From assembly GCA_947626775.1 (NCBI GenBank), contig CANQTL010000009.1:20277-84276 (forward strand): a DNA stretch of 64,000 bases. The letters are read 5' to 3'. The first letter of the stretch is position 1. Every line of letters begins with the position of its first letter. Of this stretch, positions 26,403 through 36,601 are shown piece after piece. The translations under genes were made by a program, and so were the position numbers. Below the pieces are notes generated by a model. It was not told the DNA's origin and did not search any database. It saw only the letters and a list, made by a program, of their open reading frames with translations. This stretch comes from an uncultured Lachnospiraceae bacterium. Its GTDB lineage: Bacteria > Bacillota > Clostridia > Lachnospirales > Lachnospiraceae.

Positions 26403-29400
26403 ATCCGCGCTTCCTCTTTCTGATCCAAAAGCAGATCTTCCATATCCCGCAGCGCCGTCTCCGTCGTCGACAGCAGCGTCTCCTCGTCCTTCTCGATCAC
26501 GCCGCACTTCCTGAAACGCAGCCGGAATTCCGGCGTTCCCTTAGGCTCAAAGCTCATCCTGCCGGCATAGGCCTGCAGCAGCCTCGGTATGTTTTCCACC
26601 CTGACGGGCGCGTCCGTCCGCATCGTGAACCGGATCGTCTCTCCCTTGCCTTTCACCTCAGACATATACAGCCTGTGCGCATGAGATCGGACCAGCGCGA
26701 TCCGCAGCAGATTTTCCGCCGATCCCGGTATCTCCCCGAAACGGTCCAGAAGCTCCTCGCGCATATCGCCGCACTCGCTCTCATTCTCGATTCCCGCGAT
26801 ACGCTTGTAGATATCCAGCTTCTGTACCTCATTGACAATATAGGACGGCGGAATGTAGGCGTCCACGTCCAGATCGATACTCGTACTGAAATCCTCTGCC
26901 GTGGAGATTCCCCGGCGGTTTTTGACCGCCTCATTTAACATCTTGCAGTACAGATCATACCCGACCGCCTGCATGTGGCCGTGCTGCCTGGCTCCCAGGA
27001 GATTGCCGGCCCCGCGTATCTCGAGATCCCGCATGGCGATCTTAAAACCGCTCCCCAGATCTGTAAACTCCTTGATCGCCTCCAGCCGCTTCTCCGCCAC
27101 TTCCCTGAGCATCTTGTCTCTTCTGTACATCAGGAAAGCGTACGCCGTGCGGTTGGACCGCCCCACGCGCCCTCTGAGCTGATACAGCTGCGACAGCCCC
27201 ATCTGGTCCGAATCGTGAATGATCATCGTATTCACATTCGAGATATCCAACCCGGTCTCAATAATCGTCGTAGACACCAGCACGTCAATCTCGCCGTCTA
27301 TAAAGTCATACATGATACGCTCCAGTTCCGTCTCTTTCATCTGTCCATGTGCAAAAGCGACGTTCGCCTCCGGCACAAGTCTTCGGATCGCCGCCGCAAT
27401 GTCCGCAATATTGTTGACTCTGTTATAGACATAATACACCTGTCCCTGTCTGGACAGTTCGCGTACAATCGCTTCCCGGACCAGCTCTTCGTTGTACTCG
27501 CATACAAAAGTCTGGATCGGCTGCCTGTCGCCGGGCGCCTCCTCCAGCACGCTCATGTCGCGTATGCCGATCAGACTCATGTGCAGCGTTCTCGGAATCG
27601 GCGTCGCCGTCAGCGTGAGAACGTCCACATTCTCTTTCAGCTTCTTGATCTTTTCCTTGTGCGCCACGCCGAAGCGCTGTTCCTCATCGATGATCAGCAG
27701 TCCCAGATCCTTGTACTGCACGTCCGCGGACAGCACGCGATGCGTGCCGATCACGATGTCTACCATGCCTTTTCGGATATCCGCCACAGTCTTTTTCTGC
27801 TCGGCTGCCGTCCGGAATCTTGACAGCAGATCTACGCGCACCGGAAAATCCTTCATTCTCTGCACAAAAGTATTGTAATGCTGCTGTGCCAGAATGGTGG
27901 TCGGCACAAGATATACCACCTGTTTTCCCTCCTGCACTGCCTTGAAAGCCGCCCGGAGGGCGATTTCTGTCTTGCCGTATCCGACGTCGCCGCAGATCAG
28001 GCGGTCCATAATCTTATCGCTCTCCATGTCCTCCTTGGTGGCGGCGATGGCCGTCATCTGATCCTCCGTCTCCTCGAAGGGAAACATCTCCTCAAACTCT
28101 TTCTGCCAGATCGTATCCGCGCCGTACCGGTATCCGTGGCTCTGCTGTCTGACCGCATAGAGCTCCACCAGATCCTGCGCCACCTCGTCCACGGCGGCCC
28201 GCACCCGCGACTTTGTCTTATTCCACTCCTGCGTCCCAAGCTTGTTGAGCTTGGGCCTGCTGCCCGACTCCGCCGAAGCGTATTTCTGGATCACGTCCAG
28301 CCCTGTGGCAAGCACATAGAGAATCCCGCCGTCCCGATAGGCGATCTTCATATAATCCTTGACGACCTTATCGACCTCCACCTTCTCAATCCCCTGATAG
28401 ATCCCGAGGCCGTGGCTCTCGTGCACGACATAATCCCCCACGCGCAGTTCGTTGAAATCATTGATCTTCTGTCCCTGGTAAATCTTTTTTTTCTTCTTTT
28501 TCTTCTTTTCCGCCCCGAAGATATCGCTCTCCGATATGACCAGAAACTTGATGAGCGGATACTCGAAGCCCTTTAATACCCTCCCGTAACAGGTCATGAC
28601 TTCGCCCGGCTGCACCTCGCGCATCGGATCTTCACTGTAGAAAGCGCTGATCTCCTGATCCCGCAGATCCTCCGCCAGGCGCTTCGCCCTCGTCCTCGAA
28701 CCCGACAGCAGCAGCACGCGGTACCCCCGCTTCCGATATCCCCGCAGATCTTTGACAAGCGCCTCGAAACTATTGTTGTAAGACGACAGACTTCTCGTCT
28801 GCAGATCGAATTTCACATCCGGCTTAAAAAGCGGATTTTTGCCCTCCATCATAGAGAGCGACACTACGCGGCCCCGCGCGATCCGCGCCGCCGTCTCCTC
28901 CGCGCTGTACAGAATATCCATCTGTCCCGGCAGGATATATCCCTTCTCCACGCGGTGCATCATGCTCTCGCGAAATTCTACCTCCACCGCAGACGCATGC
29001 TCTCTGACCCGCAGAGGTTCTTCGATAAAAACACAGCTCTTATCCGCTTCAAAATTGTCCAGAAAAGAAGAGAGCTCCGGATAGAAATATCTCACATAAC
29101 TGTCAAGATTCAAGGCGTTTCGAGAGACGCCAAGCTCCAGAAGCTGTTCCGCCAGCTCCCGCACCTGTGTCTCGATGCGGTGCGCCTCCTCCGTCTTTCT
29201 CTCCCCGCGCAGCGCCGCCGCATGTTCCGCGCACTCCGCCCGGATCCTGCCGATACCCGCCCGAAGCTCTTCTTCCGACAAAATCAGCTCCGTCGCCGGA
29301 TAAATCGAGATGGACTCCAGCTTCTCTATGGACCGCTGGCTCAGAAGATCAAAACTTCGTATGGATTCTACGTCTTCTCCCCACAGCTCAATCCGATAGG

Positions 29401-29962
29401 GATTATCCTCCGTCAGATCGAAGACGTCCACAATGCCGCCGCGGACGCTGAACTGTCCGGGCGCCTCCACCTGATAATTCTTCTCATAGCCCAGCTCCAC
29501 AAGACGGGCCGACAGCTCGTTCTCCTCGACGCAGCTCTGCCTGTCAATGCGGATCACATGTTCCCTCCACGCATCTGCCGGCGGCTGCGGCGCCATCAGC
29601 GCGTCGTAGGTCGTAACCACCGTGACCGGGCCGCCCTCTATCAGCCTCCGCAGACATTTGATCCGTTCCGTTGTCAGCTGATTGCCATGGATATCCGCCT
29701 GAAAAAAGATCAGATCCTTGGCCGGGTACAGCATGACGTTTCTGTCATAGAGCTTGTAGTCCTCGTATAACTCCTTGGCCCGCAGATCGCTGAAGGTCAC
29801 AATCATCTTATAGCGGAATTCTTCTCCCAGCCCGTATACCACATGAAGTTTCTGAGAATCCACACAGCCGCTGAGCGCCACTGAAACCTCACGCCCTGCA
29901 AGCATCTTTTTCACTTCTTCATACGCTCCCAGCTCTTCCAGGGGAGCAAGCAACGCCCTCAT
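26399..29962 (-). CDS. mfd: Transcription-repair coupling factor
   Basis: Removes RNA polymerase stalled at DNA damage and recruits UvrA. 1187 residues. N-terminal UvrB-like region (about 1-300), RNA-polymerase-interaction domain preceded by a run of eight lysines (about 485-500), RecG-like helicase with GDVGYGKTEIALRAAF Walker A and DEEQRFG box, motif VI QLRGRVGRSNR, and a C-terminal TRCF domain. ATG at 29962 follows GGAGGTTGGAT; an upstream TTG is less likely. It is followed by the cysteine desulfurase with a four-base overlap and preceded by pth with a 45-base gap, so pth-mfd-desulfurase form a unit. Confidence 0.97.
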   Translation of the reverse strand: MRALLAPLEELGAYEEVKKMLAGREVSVALSGCVDSQKLHVVYGLGEEFRYKMIVTFSDLRAKELYEDYKLYDRNVMLYPAKDLIFFQADIHGNQLTTERIKCLRRLIEGGPVTVVTTYDALMAPQPPADAWREHVIRIDRQSCVEENELSARLVELGYEKNYQVEAPGQFSVRGGIVDVFDLTEDNPYRIELWGEDVESIRSFDLLSQRSIEKLESISIYPATELILSEEELRAGIGRIRAECAEHAAALRGERKTEEAHRIETQVRELAEQLLELGVSRNALNLDSYVRYFYPELSSFLDNFEADKSCVFIEEPLRVREHASAVEVEFRESMMHRVEKGYILPGQMDILYSAEETAARIARGRVVSLSMMEGKNPLFKPDVKFDLQTRSLSSYNNSFEALVKDLRGYRKRGYRVLLLSGSRTRAKRLAEDLRDQEISAFYSEDPMREVQPGEVMTCYGRVLKGFEYPLIKFLVISESDIFGAEKKKKKKKKIYQGQKINDFNELRVGDYVVHESHGLGIYQGIEKVEVDKVVKDYMKIAYRDGGILYVLATGLDVIQKYASAESGSRPKLNKLGTQEWNKTKSRVRAAVDEVAQDLVELYAVRQQSHGYRYGADTIWQKEFEEMFPFEETEDQMTAIAATKEDMESDKIMDRLICGDVGYGKTEIALRAAFKAVQEGKQVVYLVPTTILAQQHYNTFVQRMKDFPVRVDLLSRFRTAAEQKKTVADIRKGMVDIVIGTHRVLSADVQYKDLGLLIIDEEQRFGVAHKEKIKKLKENVDVLTLTATPIPRTLHMSLIGIRDMSVLEEAPGDRQPIQTFVCEYNEELVREAIVRELSRQGQVYYVYNRVNNIADIAAAIRRLVPEANVAFAHGQMKETELERIMYDFIDGEIDVLVSTTIIETGLDISNVNTMIIHDSDQMGLSQLYQLRGRVGRSNRTAYAFLMYRRDKMLREVAEKRLEAIKEFTDLGSGFKIAMRDLEIRGAGNLLGARQHGHMQAVGYDLYCKMLNEAVKNRRGISTAEDFSTSIDLDVDAYIPPSYIVNEVQKLDIYKRIAGIENESECGDMREELLDRFGEIPGSAENLLRIALVRSHAHRLYMSEVKGKGETIRFTMRTDAPVRVENIPRLLQAYAGRMSFEPKGTPEFRLRFRKCGVIEKDEETLLSTTETALRDMEDLLLDQKEEARI

Positions 29963-30007
29963 ATCCAACCTCCGTCGTCCCTGTATTTTACCTCGCCTGT
30001 ATCCCCG

Positions 30008-30589
30008 CTACGCTCTGCGCTCGCTCTTCTGATTGAAACGGTTCATCGCCGTGTCCGCGCCTTCCGCAATCATCACTTCGACCGCCTCTGCCGCGCGCAC
30101 GGCGGCTTCGTCCATGATCTCCCGCTCTTCCTTTGAGAAATGCCCGAGCACATAGTCCACCAGATCATACCCTTCCGGCTTCTCACCCACGCCCATTCTC
30201 ACGCGCTGAAACTCATCATGTCCCAGATGCAGAATGATGTTTTTGAGCCCGTTGTGCCCGCCCGCGCTTCCCTTCCTGCGAATGCGGATCTGCCCCACGT
30301 CCAGGCTGATATCATCCGATATCACAATCAGTTCGCTCTTTTCATCTGCCTTATAAAAATCTATGACTTCTCTGACGCTCTCACCACTCAGATTCATGTA
30401 TGTCTGCGGCTTCACCAGAACAGCTTTCTGACCGCCCACAATTCCCCTGCCGATCAGCGCCCTGTGCTTTCGTTCTCCCACCTCGATGCGGTTTCTGTCC
30501 GCAATGACGTCGATCACGTCGAATCCGATATTGTGTCTCGTATTCCGATATTTACCGTCCGGATTTCCCAGACCAACGATAATGTACAT
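30008..30589 (-). CDS. pth: Peptidyl-tRNA hydrolase
   Basis: Recycles tRNA from drop-off peptidyl-tRNA. 193 residues, normal length. Seen: IIVGLGNPDGKYRNTRHNIGF with the catalytic His, KPQTYMNLSGESV, ISDDISLDVGQIRIR and GSAGGHNGLKNI. ATG at 30589 after GGGAGAGGG. It is the first gene of the pth-mfd-desulfurase unit; the terminator of spoVG at 30684-30716 separates it from the genes upstream. Confidence 0.97.
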   Translation of the reverse strand: MYIIVGLGNPDGKYRNTRHNIGFDVIDVIADRNRIEVGERKHRALIGRGIVGGQKAVLVKPQTYMNLSGESVREVIDFYKADEKSELIVISDDISLDVGQIRIRRKGSAGGHNGLKNIILHLGHDEFQRVRMGVGEKPEGYDLVDYVLGHFSKEEREIMDEAAVRAAEAVEVMIAEGADTAMNRFNQKSERRA

Positions 30590-30683
30590 GTCTTGCCCTC
30601 TCCCGACTGCCGACAGTATTTCCATTCCTGTATTTTCTCATTTTATCAACATTTCCCTGTTTCCACAAGAAATAATTGTACGC

Positions 30684-30716
30684 AAGAAAAAGGACGCTGT
30701 ACGCGCCCTTTTTCTT
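30684..30716 (-). terminator. Intrinsic terminator of spoVG
   Basis: Arms AAGAAAAAGG and CCTTTTTCTT flank a GC-rich inner stem; on the minus strand the U-rich side follows the stem, 16 bases after the spoVG stop. The A-rich 5' side could let it act in both directions. Confidence 0.75.
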
Positions 30717-30731
30717 CCACACTATGCATTG

Positions 30732-31004
30732 CTACTCATCATCAGGTTCTAATAAAGCCTTCTCATAATTCTCCAGAATAATTCTCTGGATCTTGTCACG
30801 AGTCTCTGAATTGATCGGATGAGCAATATCCCGATACTCACCGTCATTCGCCTTCTTACTGGGCATTGCAATGAAAAGACCCTTTTCACCCTCGATCACT
30901 TTAATGTCATGTACTACGAATTCATCGTCCAGAGTAATTGAGACGATTGCTTTCATTTTGCTGTCTTGAGTCATTTTGCGCACGCGGACATCAGTAATTC
31001 TCAT
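30732..31004 (-). CDS. spoVG: SpoVG, RNA/DNA-binding regulator
   Basis: 90-residue SpoVG, a broadly conserved nucleic-acid-binding regulator of sporulation, septation and envelope genes. Seen: [11 protein letters not shown] start, a central VKV-type beta region ([20 protein letters not shown]), the [20 protein letters not shown] block and a C-terminal helix with an acidic end. ATG at 31004 after AAGGAGG. It is monocistronic, with a terminator just after it. The 5' leader contains a small hairpin (31030-31050). Confidence 0.96.
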   Translation of the reverse strand: MRITDVRVRKMTQDSKMKAIVSITLDDEFVVHDIKVIEGEKGLFIAMPSKKANDGEYRDIAHPINSETRDKIQRIILENYEKALLEPDDE

Positions 31005-31179
31005 GAGCTCAGCCTCCTTATCATATGATACCGGACAGAAACCTGCCGGTTTTCACAAGCTTTTCCACACAAGTCATACCCATCAAGCCACGTAGCTTGT
31101 AATAAACATTTAGTTCATAACCCCATGCCTCTTACACAATACTTGGTATCGATAATAGCAACCGCCCTCCATCATAAGA

Positions 31180-32298
31180 TTAAATCACGTATCTGTCATT
31201 ATGCTCTACTACGATCTCGATTCCGTTCTCTCCTTTATGGTAAGAGTTCGCCCGTATCGTTCCTCTGCTCTCCACGATACAATTCTCAATATGCGTATTA
31301 TCTCCGATATACACATCGTTCAGAATGATGGAATTCTTAATGTAGCAGTTGTTACCGATATACGTCTTCTTGAAAATCACGGAATCCTCTACCTTGCCGT
31401 TTACGATACAGCCGCTGGAGATCAGGCTGTTCTTGATACTCGCTCCCGTGTTGTACTTGGCAGGGGGCAGATCGTCCACTTTGGAGTAGATGTCAGGATA
31501 CTGCCGGAAGAAATAATTCCTGATCTCCGGCTGCAGGAAATCCATGTTGGTCTTATAATAATCCTCCACCGTGGCGATATTGCTCCAGTAATCCTTGATC
31601 TTGTATCCGTAGATACGCTTCATATTCTTGTAGCGGATCAGAATGTCTTTGACGAAATCGTATCTGTCCTCCTCCGCGCACTTCTCGATCATCTCGATCA
31701 GCTGGCGCCTCCTGACTACATAGATACCACAGGAAATCGTATTGGAGTTGGCCACAATAGGCTTCTCTTCAAACTCCTCGATACGGCACTCCTCGTTCAT
31801 CTTGATCGTACCGAATCTGTCCACATTGACGTCGGGCGCCATATCCTTGCATACCACGGTAATATCTGCCTTTTTCTCGATATGGTACTCCAGCACCTCA
31901 TTGTAATCCATCTTGTAAACGCAGTCGCCGGAGGAAATCACTACGTACGGTTCGTGGCTGTTCTTCAGGAAGGCAAGGTTCTGTGCGATAGCGTCCGCCG
32001 TGCCGCGGTACCACACGCTGCTCTCCGCCGTCACCGCCGGCGTAAATACAAACAGTCCGCCCTGTTTGCGTCCGAAATCCCACCATTTGGAGGAACTCAG
32101 GTGCTCGTTCAGACTTCCCGCATTGTACTGCGTGAACACCGCCACTTTGTTGATACGCGAGTTGGACATGTTGCTCAGTGCAAAGTCAATGCTTCGATAA
32201 CTTCCCGCAATGGGCATCGCGCATACCGCGCGCTTCTGCGTCAGTTCCTTGATCCTGTGATTATTACCGCCCGCTAAGACAATTCCTATCGCTCTCAC
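31180..32298 (-). CDS. glgD: Glucose-1-phosphate adenylyltransferase, GlgD subunit
   Basis: Second subunit of Firmicute ADP-glucose pyrophosphorylase, 372 residues. N-terminal nucleotidyltransferase domain with altered loop [15 protein letters not shown] (GlgC has LAGGQGSRL), which is why GlgD is regarded as a regulatory or weakly active partner; then a left-handed beta-helix of hexapeptide repeats (about 285-370). The ATG at 32298 overlaps the glgC stop as ATGA, giving coupled translation of both subunits in equal amounts. Together with glgP it shows that the cell stores glycogen. Confidence 0.95.
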   Translation of the reverse strand: MRAIGIVLAGGNNHRIKELTQKRAVCAMPIAGSYRSIDFALSNMSNSRINKVAVFTQYNAGSLNEHLSSSKWWDFGRKQGGLFVFTPAVTAESSVWYRGTADAIAQNLAFLKNSHEPYVVISSGDCVYKMDYNEVLEYHIEKKADITVVCKDMAPDVNVDRFGTIKMNEECRIEEFEEKPIVANSNTISCGIYVVRRRQLIEMIEKCAEEDRYDFVKDILIRYKNMKRIYGYKIKDYWSNIATVEDYYKTNMDFLQPEIRNYFFRQYPDIYSKVDDLPPAKYNTGASIKNSLISSGCIVNGKVEDSVIFKKTYIGNNCYIKNSIILNDVYIGDNTHIENCIVESRGTIRANSYHKGENGIEIVVEHNDRYVI

Positions 32299-33569
32299 TT
32301 TTTATCACCTGCCTTAATCAAAGATTTTCCGCTCGGAAGACTGCCGTTCGCATAGTCTTCCGCGCTTGTCTCGCCGAAAACGACGGAATTCTTACCGATG
32401 GTAACGCCCCTGGGAATCACGCTCTTCTCCCCGATCGCTACGAGTCCGTGATTGTAGATATGCGGATCCGTCTCATGCGGAACCTCCTCGCCGACGCCGA
32501 TCTTCACATCATCCTCCACCAGGACATTCTCGGCGATAATCGCCTTATAGATCTCGCAGTTGCCGCATATCTTCGTCTCATTCATGATGATGGAATCCCG
32601 GACGACCGTGCCTGCGCCGATGGTCACGCCGCAGCCGATCACGGAGTTATATACCTGTCCGTATATCTCGGAGCCCTCGCCGATGATACTCTTCTCCACA
32701 ACGCTGTCCGCGGCCAGGTACTGAGGCGGCAGGATCTCGCTTCTCGTGTAAATCTTCCAGTATTCCTCATACAGATTAAATTCCGGCACCAGATCGATCA
32801 GTTCCATATTGGCTTCCCAATAGGAGTTGAGCGTTCCAACGTCCTTCCAGTATCCGTTAAATTCATAGGCGTAAAGAGGCGCCCCCTTTGAATGACAGTA
32901 AGGAATAATATGTTTGCCGAAATCCAGGCCGGGCTGATCGGCATTGGTCAGCAGCGCTTCCTTCAGAGTCTTCCAGCTGAAAATGTAGATACCCATGGAC
33001 GCCAGATTGCTTCTCGGGTTCGCCGGCTTCTCCTCAAAGTCAACGATCCTGTGATCCTGATCCGTGATCATGATGCCGAAGCGCTTCGCCTCCTCCATGG
33101 GAACGGGCATAACGGCGATCGTCACCTCCGCGCCGTTCTGCTTGTGGAAGTCCAGCATCACTTCGTAATCCATCTTATAGATATGATCGCCCGATAAGAT
33201 CAAAACATACTCTGGATTAAAGCTCTCCATATAGTCCAGATTCTGGTAAATCGCATTGGCCGTGCCCGTATACCACTCGCTGTTCGCGCTCTTCTCATAG
33301 GGCGGCAGAACCGTCACACCGCCGATATTCCTGTCGAGATCCCACGGAATACCAATTCCGATATGAGTATTCAGCCGGAGCGGCTGGTACTGCGTCAGCA
33401 CGCCTACGGTATCGACGCCGGAATTAATACAGTTACTGAGCGGAAAGTCGATGATCCTATATTTACTGCCAAAAGAGACCGCCGGTTTTGCGACCTTTGA
33501 CGTAAACACGCCTAATCTGCTTCCCTGACCGCCAGCCAGAAGCATGGCAATCATTTCTTTCTTAACCAT
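32295..33569 (-). CDS. glgC: Glucose-1-phosphate adenylyltransferase, GlgC subunit
   Basis: Catalytic subunit making ADP-glucose for glycogen synthesis, 424 residues. Seen: [20 protein letters not shown] nucleotide loop, [35 protein letters not shown] with the metal-binding Asp, FEEKP and a C-terminal beta-helix. Two adjacent ATGs (33572 and 33569) follow GAGGTG; 33569 has the better spacing. The promoter at 33646-33674 drives glgC-glgD. The 276-base AT-rich region upstream is shared with the divergent murC. Confidence 0.96.
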   Translation of the reverse strand: MVKKEMIAMLLAGGQGSRLGVFTSKVAKPAVSFGSKYRIIDFPLSNCINSGVDTVGVLTQYQPLRLNTHIGIGIPWDLDRNIGGVTVLPPYEKSANSEWYTGTANAIYQNLDYMESFNPEYVLILSGDHIYKMDYEVMLDFHKQNGAEVTIAVMPVPMEEAKRFGIMITDQDHRIVDFEEKPANPRSNLASMGIYIFSWKTLKEALLTNADQPGLDFGKHIIPYCHSKGAPLYAYEFNGYWKDVGTLNSYWEANMELIDLVPEFNLYEEYWKIYTRSEILPPQYLAADSVVEKSIIGEGSEIYGQVYNSVIGCGVTIGAGTVVRDSIIMNETKICGNCEIYKAIIAENVLVEDDVKIGVGEEVPHETDPHIYNHGLVAIGEKSVIPRGVTIGKNSVVFGETSAEDYANGSLPSGKSLIKAGDKK

Positions 33570-33645
33570 CATATCACCTCTTATTTCTATATTTTTTATA
33601 TAAATATAAATTATATCCGCTCATGTATACTTGTATTGTTTCATA

Positions 33646-33674
33646 ATTATAACACAGTCTGGCGGGAAAGTGAA
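33646..33674 (-). promoter_or_regulatory. Promoter of glgC-glgD
   Basis: Minus strand TTCACT (33674-33669), 17 bases, TATAAT (33651-33646), 77 bases before the start codon. Confidence 0.6.
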
Positions 33675-33788
33675 TATAATTTGCCAAATTTATTCGCACA
33701 CGATTCTCTTTCTTGTGTTAATAATATACAATATTTCGCCGCAAATTTCAATATATTTGTTCACTTTGAACATGCATGGTAATTTCTA

Positions 33789-33817
33789 TTGGTTTTTTTA
33801 TGCGAAATGAGTATAAT
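33789..33817 (+). promoter_or_regulatory. Promoter of murC
   Basis: TTGGTT (33789-33794), 17 bases, TATAAT (33812-33817), about 31 bases before the ATG, leaving a short leader with the GAGGAG ribosome site. Confidence 0.75.
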
Positions 33818-33848
33818 ACTATTAAAAAAGTGTTCTGAGGAGACATCC

Positions 33849-35231
33849 ATGTATCAAGTCAATTTCAAACAACCGATCCATATATATTTCATCGGAATCG
33901 GCGGCATCAGCATGAGCGGCCTCGCCGAAATCCTGCTGTCGGAAGGTTTCCGCATCTCCGGCTCGGACAGAACGCCGTCGCCGCTCACCCGCGGACTGGA
34001 GACCAGGGGCGCGCGGATCTTCTACGGGCAGCGCGCGGAGAATCTTTCGGACGACATCGATCTGATCGTGTACACCAGCGCGATCAAACCCGATAACCCC
34101 GAGATGATCGCCGCGAAGGAACGCGGAATCGAGACTCTGACCCGTGCGCAGCTCCTGGGACAGATGATGAAAAACTATAAGACGCCCGTGGCCGTCAGCG
34201 GAACACACGGCAAGACGACCACCACATCCATGATCTCACAGATCCTATTGGAAAACGGCGACGATCCCACGCTCTCCATCGGCGGTATCTATCGGCCCAT
34301 CGGCGGCAACATCCGGGTCGGCGGCAGCGACCGCTTCGTCACGGAAGCCTGCGAGTACACCAACAGTTTCCTGAGTTTCTTCCCGAAGATCGGCATCATA
34401 CTTAATATAGAAGAAGACCATCTCGATTTCTTCAGAGATATCGACGATATACGCCATTCTTTTCATGAATTTGCCCGGCTGATCCCTCCGGACGGCGCAC
34501 TGATCATCAACGGAGCCATAGAGCGTGTCGGAGAACTGACAGACGATCTTTCCTGCCGGGTCATCACTTACGGACCTTCGCCGGACTTCGACTACGCTCC
34601 CTCTCAGATCGTCTACGACGATGCGGGTTGTCCCTCCTTTCATCTTATGCGCGGCGGAGACAGAAAAGAAGGCGTATTTGCTCTCCGCGTTCCCGGAGAA
34701 CACAACGTGTACAATGCGACCGCCGCGATCGCGCTCGCCGATCTTCTCGGCGTCCCCGAACATGTGACCGCCGAAGCGCTTCTGCACTTCGGCGGCACGG
34801 ACCGGCGTTTTGAATACAAGGGCAAAGTCAACGGCGCCTCTGTCATCGACGACTACGCGCACCATCCGACAGAGATCCGCGCCACACTCCTGGCAGCCGC
34901 CAACTATCCTCACAGGAAGATATGGTGTGTGTTCCAGCCTCACACCTACTCCCGCACCAAAGCGTTTCTGCATGAATTTGCCGAGGCGCTGTCCCTGGCT
35001 GACGAGATCGTCCTCGCCGACATCTATGCCGCCAGGGAGACGGATACGCTCGGCGTCAGCTCGCAGACTCTGCAGGCGGAAATCGAAAAGCTCGGACATT
35101 CCTGCCGTTACTTTCCCTCCTTTGCGGAGATCGAAAATTTTCTTCTGACAAATTGCACAAAGGATGATTTGTTGATAACTATGGGCGCGGGAGACGTCGT
35201 AAAAATCGGAGAAAATCTTTTACGAAAATAA
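33849..35231 (+). CDS. murC: UDP-N-acetylmuramate--L-alanine ligase
   Basis: Adds the first amino acid to UDP-MurNAc. 460 residues, usual length. Seen: IYFIGIGGISMSGLAEILL Rossmann start, ATP loop VSGTHGKTTTTSMI, EACEYTNSFLSF, ILNIEEDHLDFF, GEHNVYNATAAIALA, DDYAHHPTEI and FQPHTYSRTKAF. ATG at 33849 after GAGGAG. It is transcribed away from glgC. The last codons run directly into the DnaA-box-like cluster that precedes the primosome genes. Confidence 0.97.
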   Translation: MYQVNFKQPIHIYFIGIGGISMSGLAEILLSEGFRISGSDRTPSPLTRGLETRGARIFYGQRAENLSDDIDLIVYTSAIKPDNPEMIAAKERGIETLTRAQLLGQMMKNYKTPVAVSGTHGKTTTTSMISQILLENGDDPTLSIGGIYRPIGGNIRVGGSDRFVTEACEYTNSFLSFFPKIGIILNIEEDHLDFFRDIDDIRHSFHEFARLIPPDGALIINGAIERVGELTDDLSCRVITYGPSPDFDYAPSQIVYDDAGCPSFHLMRGGDRKEGVFALRVPGEHNVYNATAAIALADLLGVPEHVTAEALLHFGGTDRRFEYKGKVNGASVIDDYAHHPTEIRATLLAAANYPHRKIWCVFQPHTYSRTKAFLHEFAEALSLADEIVLADIYAARETDTLGVSSQTLQAEIEKLGHSCRYFPSFAEIENFLLTNCTKDDLLITMGAGDVVKIGENLLRK

Positions 35232-35339
35232 TTATTCACAATATCCACAGAAGGCGGCTACCCTTTCGATCGATCTTCTGTGGATATTTCTGTGTAAATC
35301 TTTTCCGGCAATTTCAATGCCCGCGCACAGATATCCACA
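35232..35339. promoter_or_regulatory. Cluster of DnaA-box-like sequences
   Basis: Within 108 bases: TTATTCACA (35232-35240, full consensus TTWTNCACA), immediately followed by ATATCCACA (35241-35249), then TGTGGATAT (35279-35287, same box reversed), TGTGTAAAT (35291-35299, reversed, one mismatch) and ATATCCACA (35331-35339). Two of the boxes also form the 13-base arms of a long hairpin (35241-35253 with 35275-35287), which may double as the murC terminator. The next operon encodes primosome-type proteins. Confidence 0.5.
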
Positions 35340-35412
35340 TCGTCCACACGCAGGCGGATCCGGGGCCCTCTCCGTTTATGGCAGTTTGCCTATATCATTT
35401 TAAATATCGCTA

Positions 35413-35421
35413 TGCTATAAT
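35413..35421 (+). promoter_or_regulatory. Extended -10 promoter of the dnaD operon
   Basis: TGC-TATAAT (35413-35421) without a good -35 at normal spacing; extended -10 elements can act alone. Confidence 0.45.
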
Positions 35422-35484
35422 GCATCATGTACTCTTCATGGGGTATACAAGGCGTCCTTTCATGGGACCAAGGGTGGTGCAATC

Positions 35485-36540
35485 ATGGGTCATTTGACGA
35501 TTTATCAGGATAATTATGTGAATTCTACGGTTATTTCCAACCGTTTTATCGACGAGTATATGGAGGCGGCCAACGACGCGCAGCTCAAGATCTATCTGTA
35601 TCTGATCCGCATGATGAGCGCACGGCTTTCCACAAGCATCTCCGACATCGCGGACAAATTCAACTATACCGAAAAAGATGTGATGCGGGCTCTCAAATAT
35701 TGGGAAAAAAAGCAGCTTCTTTCTCTCGAGTACGATGAGCGCAAAAATGTGACCGGCATTCATTTGATGGATTTCGCGCCGCTCCCGGTCGTCCCGGCGG
35801 CAGCGCCAGTACCGACGGTGTCCGCCGCAGGCTCGGCGCCGCTTGCCTCCGTCGTGCCGATCTCTTCCAAGGAGAACCCTTATGTCAAGCCCAATTACAC
35901 GCTGGATGAACTGAAGGCGTTCAAATCGGACGAGGCGACCTCCAGACTGCTCTTTATCACGGAACAGTATCTCAAAAAGACGCTGAGTCCCAACGAGATC
36001 CGCACCATGCTTTTTATCTCGGACAGGCTCGGCTTTTCCGAGGATCTGATCGACTATCTGATCCAGTATTGCGTGGACAGAGACAAGAAAGATCTGCGCT
36101 ACATAGAAAAAGTCGCGATCAGCTGGGCGCAGCAGGGCATCACGACCCCCGGGCAGGCCGCCGGTCTCGTCGGCAAATATGACAAATCCGTGTATGATAT
36201 CATGAAGGCGCTCGGCAAAAACAGCGTCCCCACGCAGACGGAAGTCGCCTACATCACACGCTGGACCAAAGAGTTTGGATTGGACATCGACGTCATTTAT
36301 GCAGCCTGCGAGCGCACAGTGCTCGCCACGGACAAACACCGTTTTGAATATGCGGACAGCATCCTGGAAAGCTGGTACAAATCCGGCGTGCGCCGCAAGA
36401 GCGATATCCGGCTTGCAGACGAGAGTTACCGCAGGGCAAAAGCATCCAAAAATACCGCTGCCGCCAGCAATGCCTTTAACCAGTTTGCGCAGAATCACTA
36501 TGACTTCGATGTGCTGGAGAAAGAGCTCCTGAGCAACTGA
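35485..36540 (+). CDS. DnaD-domain replication initiation protein
   Basis: 351 residues. The N-terminal winged-helix DDBH1-type domain (about 15-100, with IADKFNYTEKDVMRALKYWE) is followed by an Ala/Pro-rich linker (about 100-140) and two DnaD C-terminal DDBH2-type segments (about 150-215 and 235-300), each containing the helix-rich IEKVAISWAQQGI or YADSILESWYKSG pattern. DnaD acts in primosome assembly at oriC and at stalled forks by remodelling DNA and recruiting DnaI and the helicase. ATG at 35485 after GGGTGGTG. The next gene is a DnaC/DnaI-like loader, 61 bases downstream, which supports a replication role rather than a phage origin. Confidence 0.88.
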   Translation: MGHLTIYQDNYVNSTVISNRFIDEYMEAANDAQLKIYLYLIRMMSARLSTSISDIADKFNYTEKDVMRALKYWEKKQLLSLEYDERKNVTGIHLMDFAPLPVVPAAAPVPTVSAAGSAPLASVVPISSKENPYVKPNYTLDELKAFKSDEATSRLLFITEQYLKKTLSPNEIRTMLFISDRLGFSEDLIDYLIQYCVDRDKKDLRYIEKVAISWAQQGITTPGQAAGLVGKYDKSVYDIMKALGKNSVPTQTEVAYITRWTKEFGLDIDVIYAACERTVLATDKHRFEYADSILESWYKSGVRRKSDIRLADESYRRAKASKNTAAASNAFNQFAQNHYDFDVLEKELLSN

Positions 36541-36601
36541 ATACGCCCGACGGCCTGGGCCGGCTGCCGGTCCTTACCATACACCGAGAAGGAGTCCAAC
36601 C

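Noticed and set aside
28485..28510. Run of eight lysine codons in mfd as a slippage site or error
   Set aside because: The frame continues correctly and Lys-rich linkers are common at this place in Mfd of related bacteria; codons are mixed AAA and AAG.
31030..31050. ACCGG/CCGGT hairpin as a plus-strand terminator
   Set aside because: No plus-strand gene ends nearby; it lies in the spoVG leader on the minus strand and is too weak to call a control element.
35232..35339. Chromosome origin (oriC)
   Set aside because: DnaA-box-like sites are present, but there is no dnaA/dnaN pair, no clear AT-rich unwinding region and the box matches are partly weak. Kept only as a regulatory candidate.
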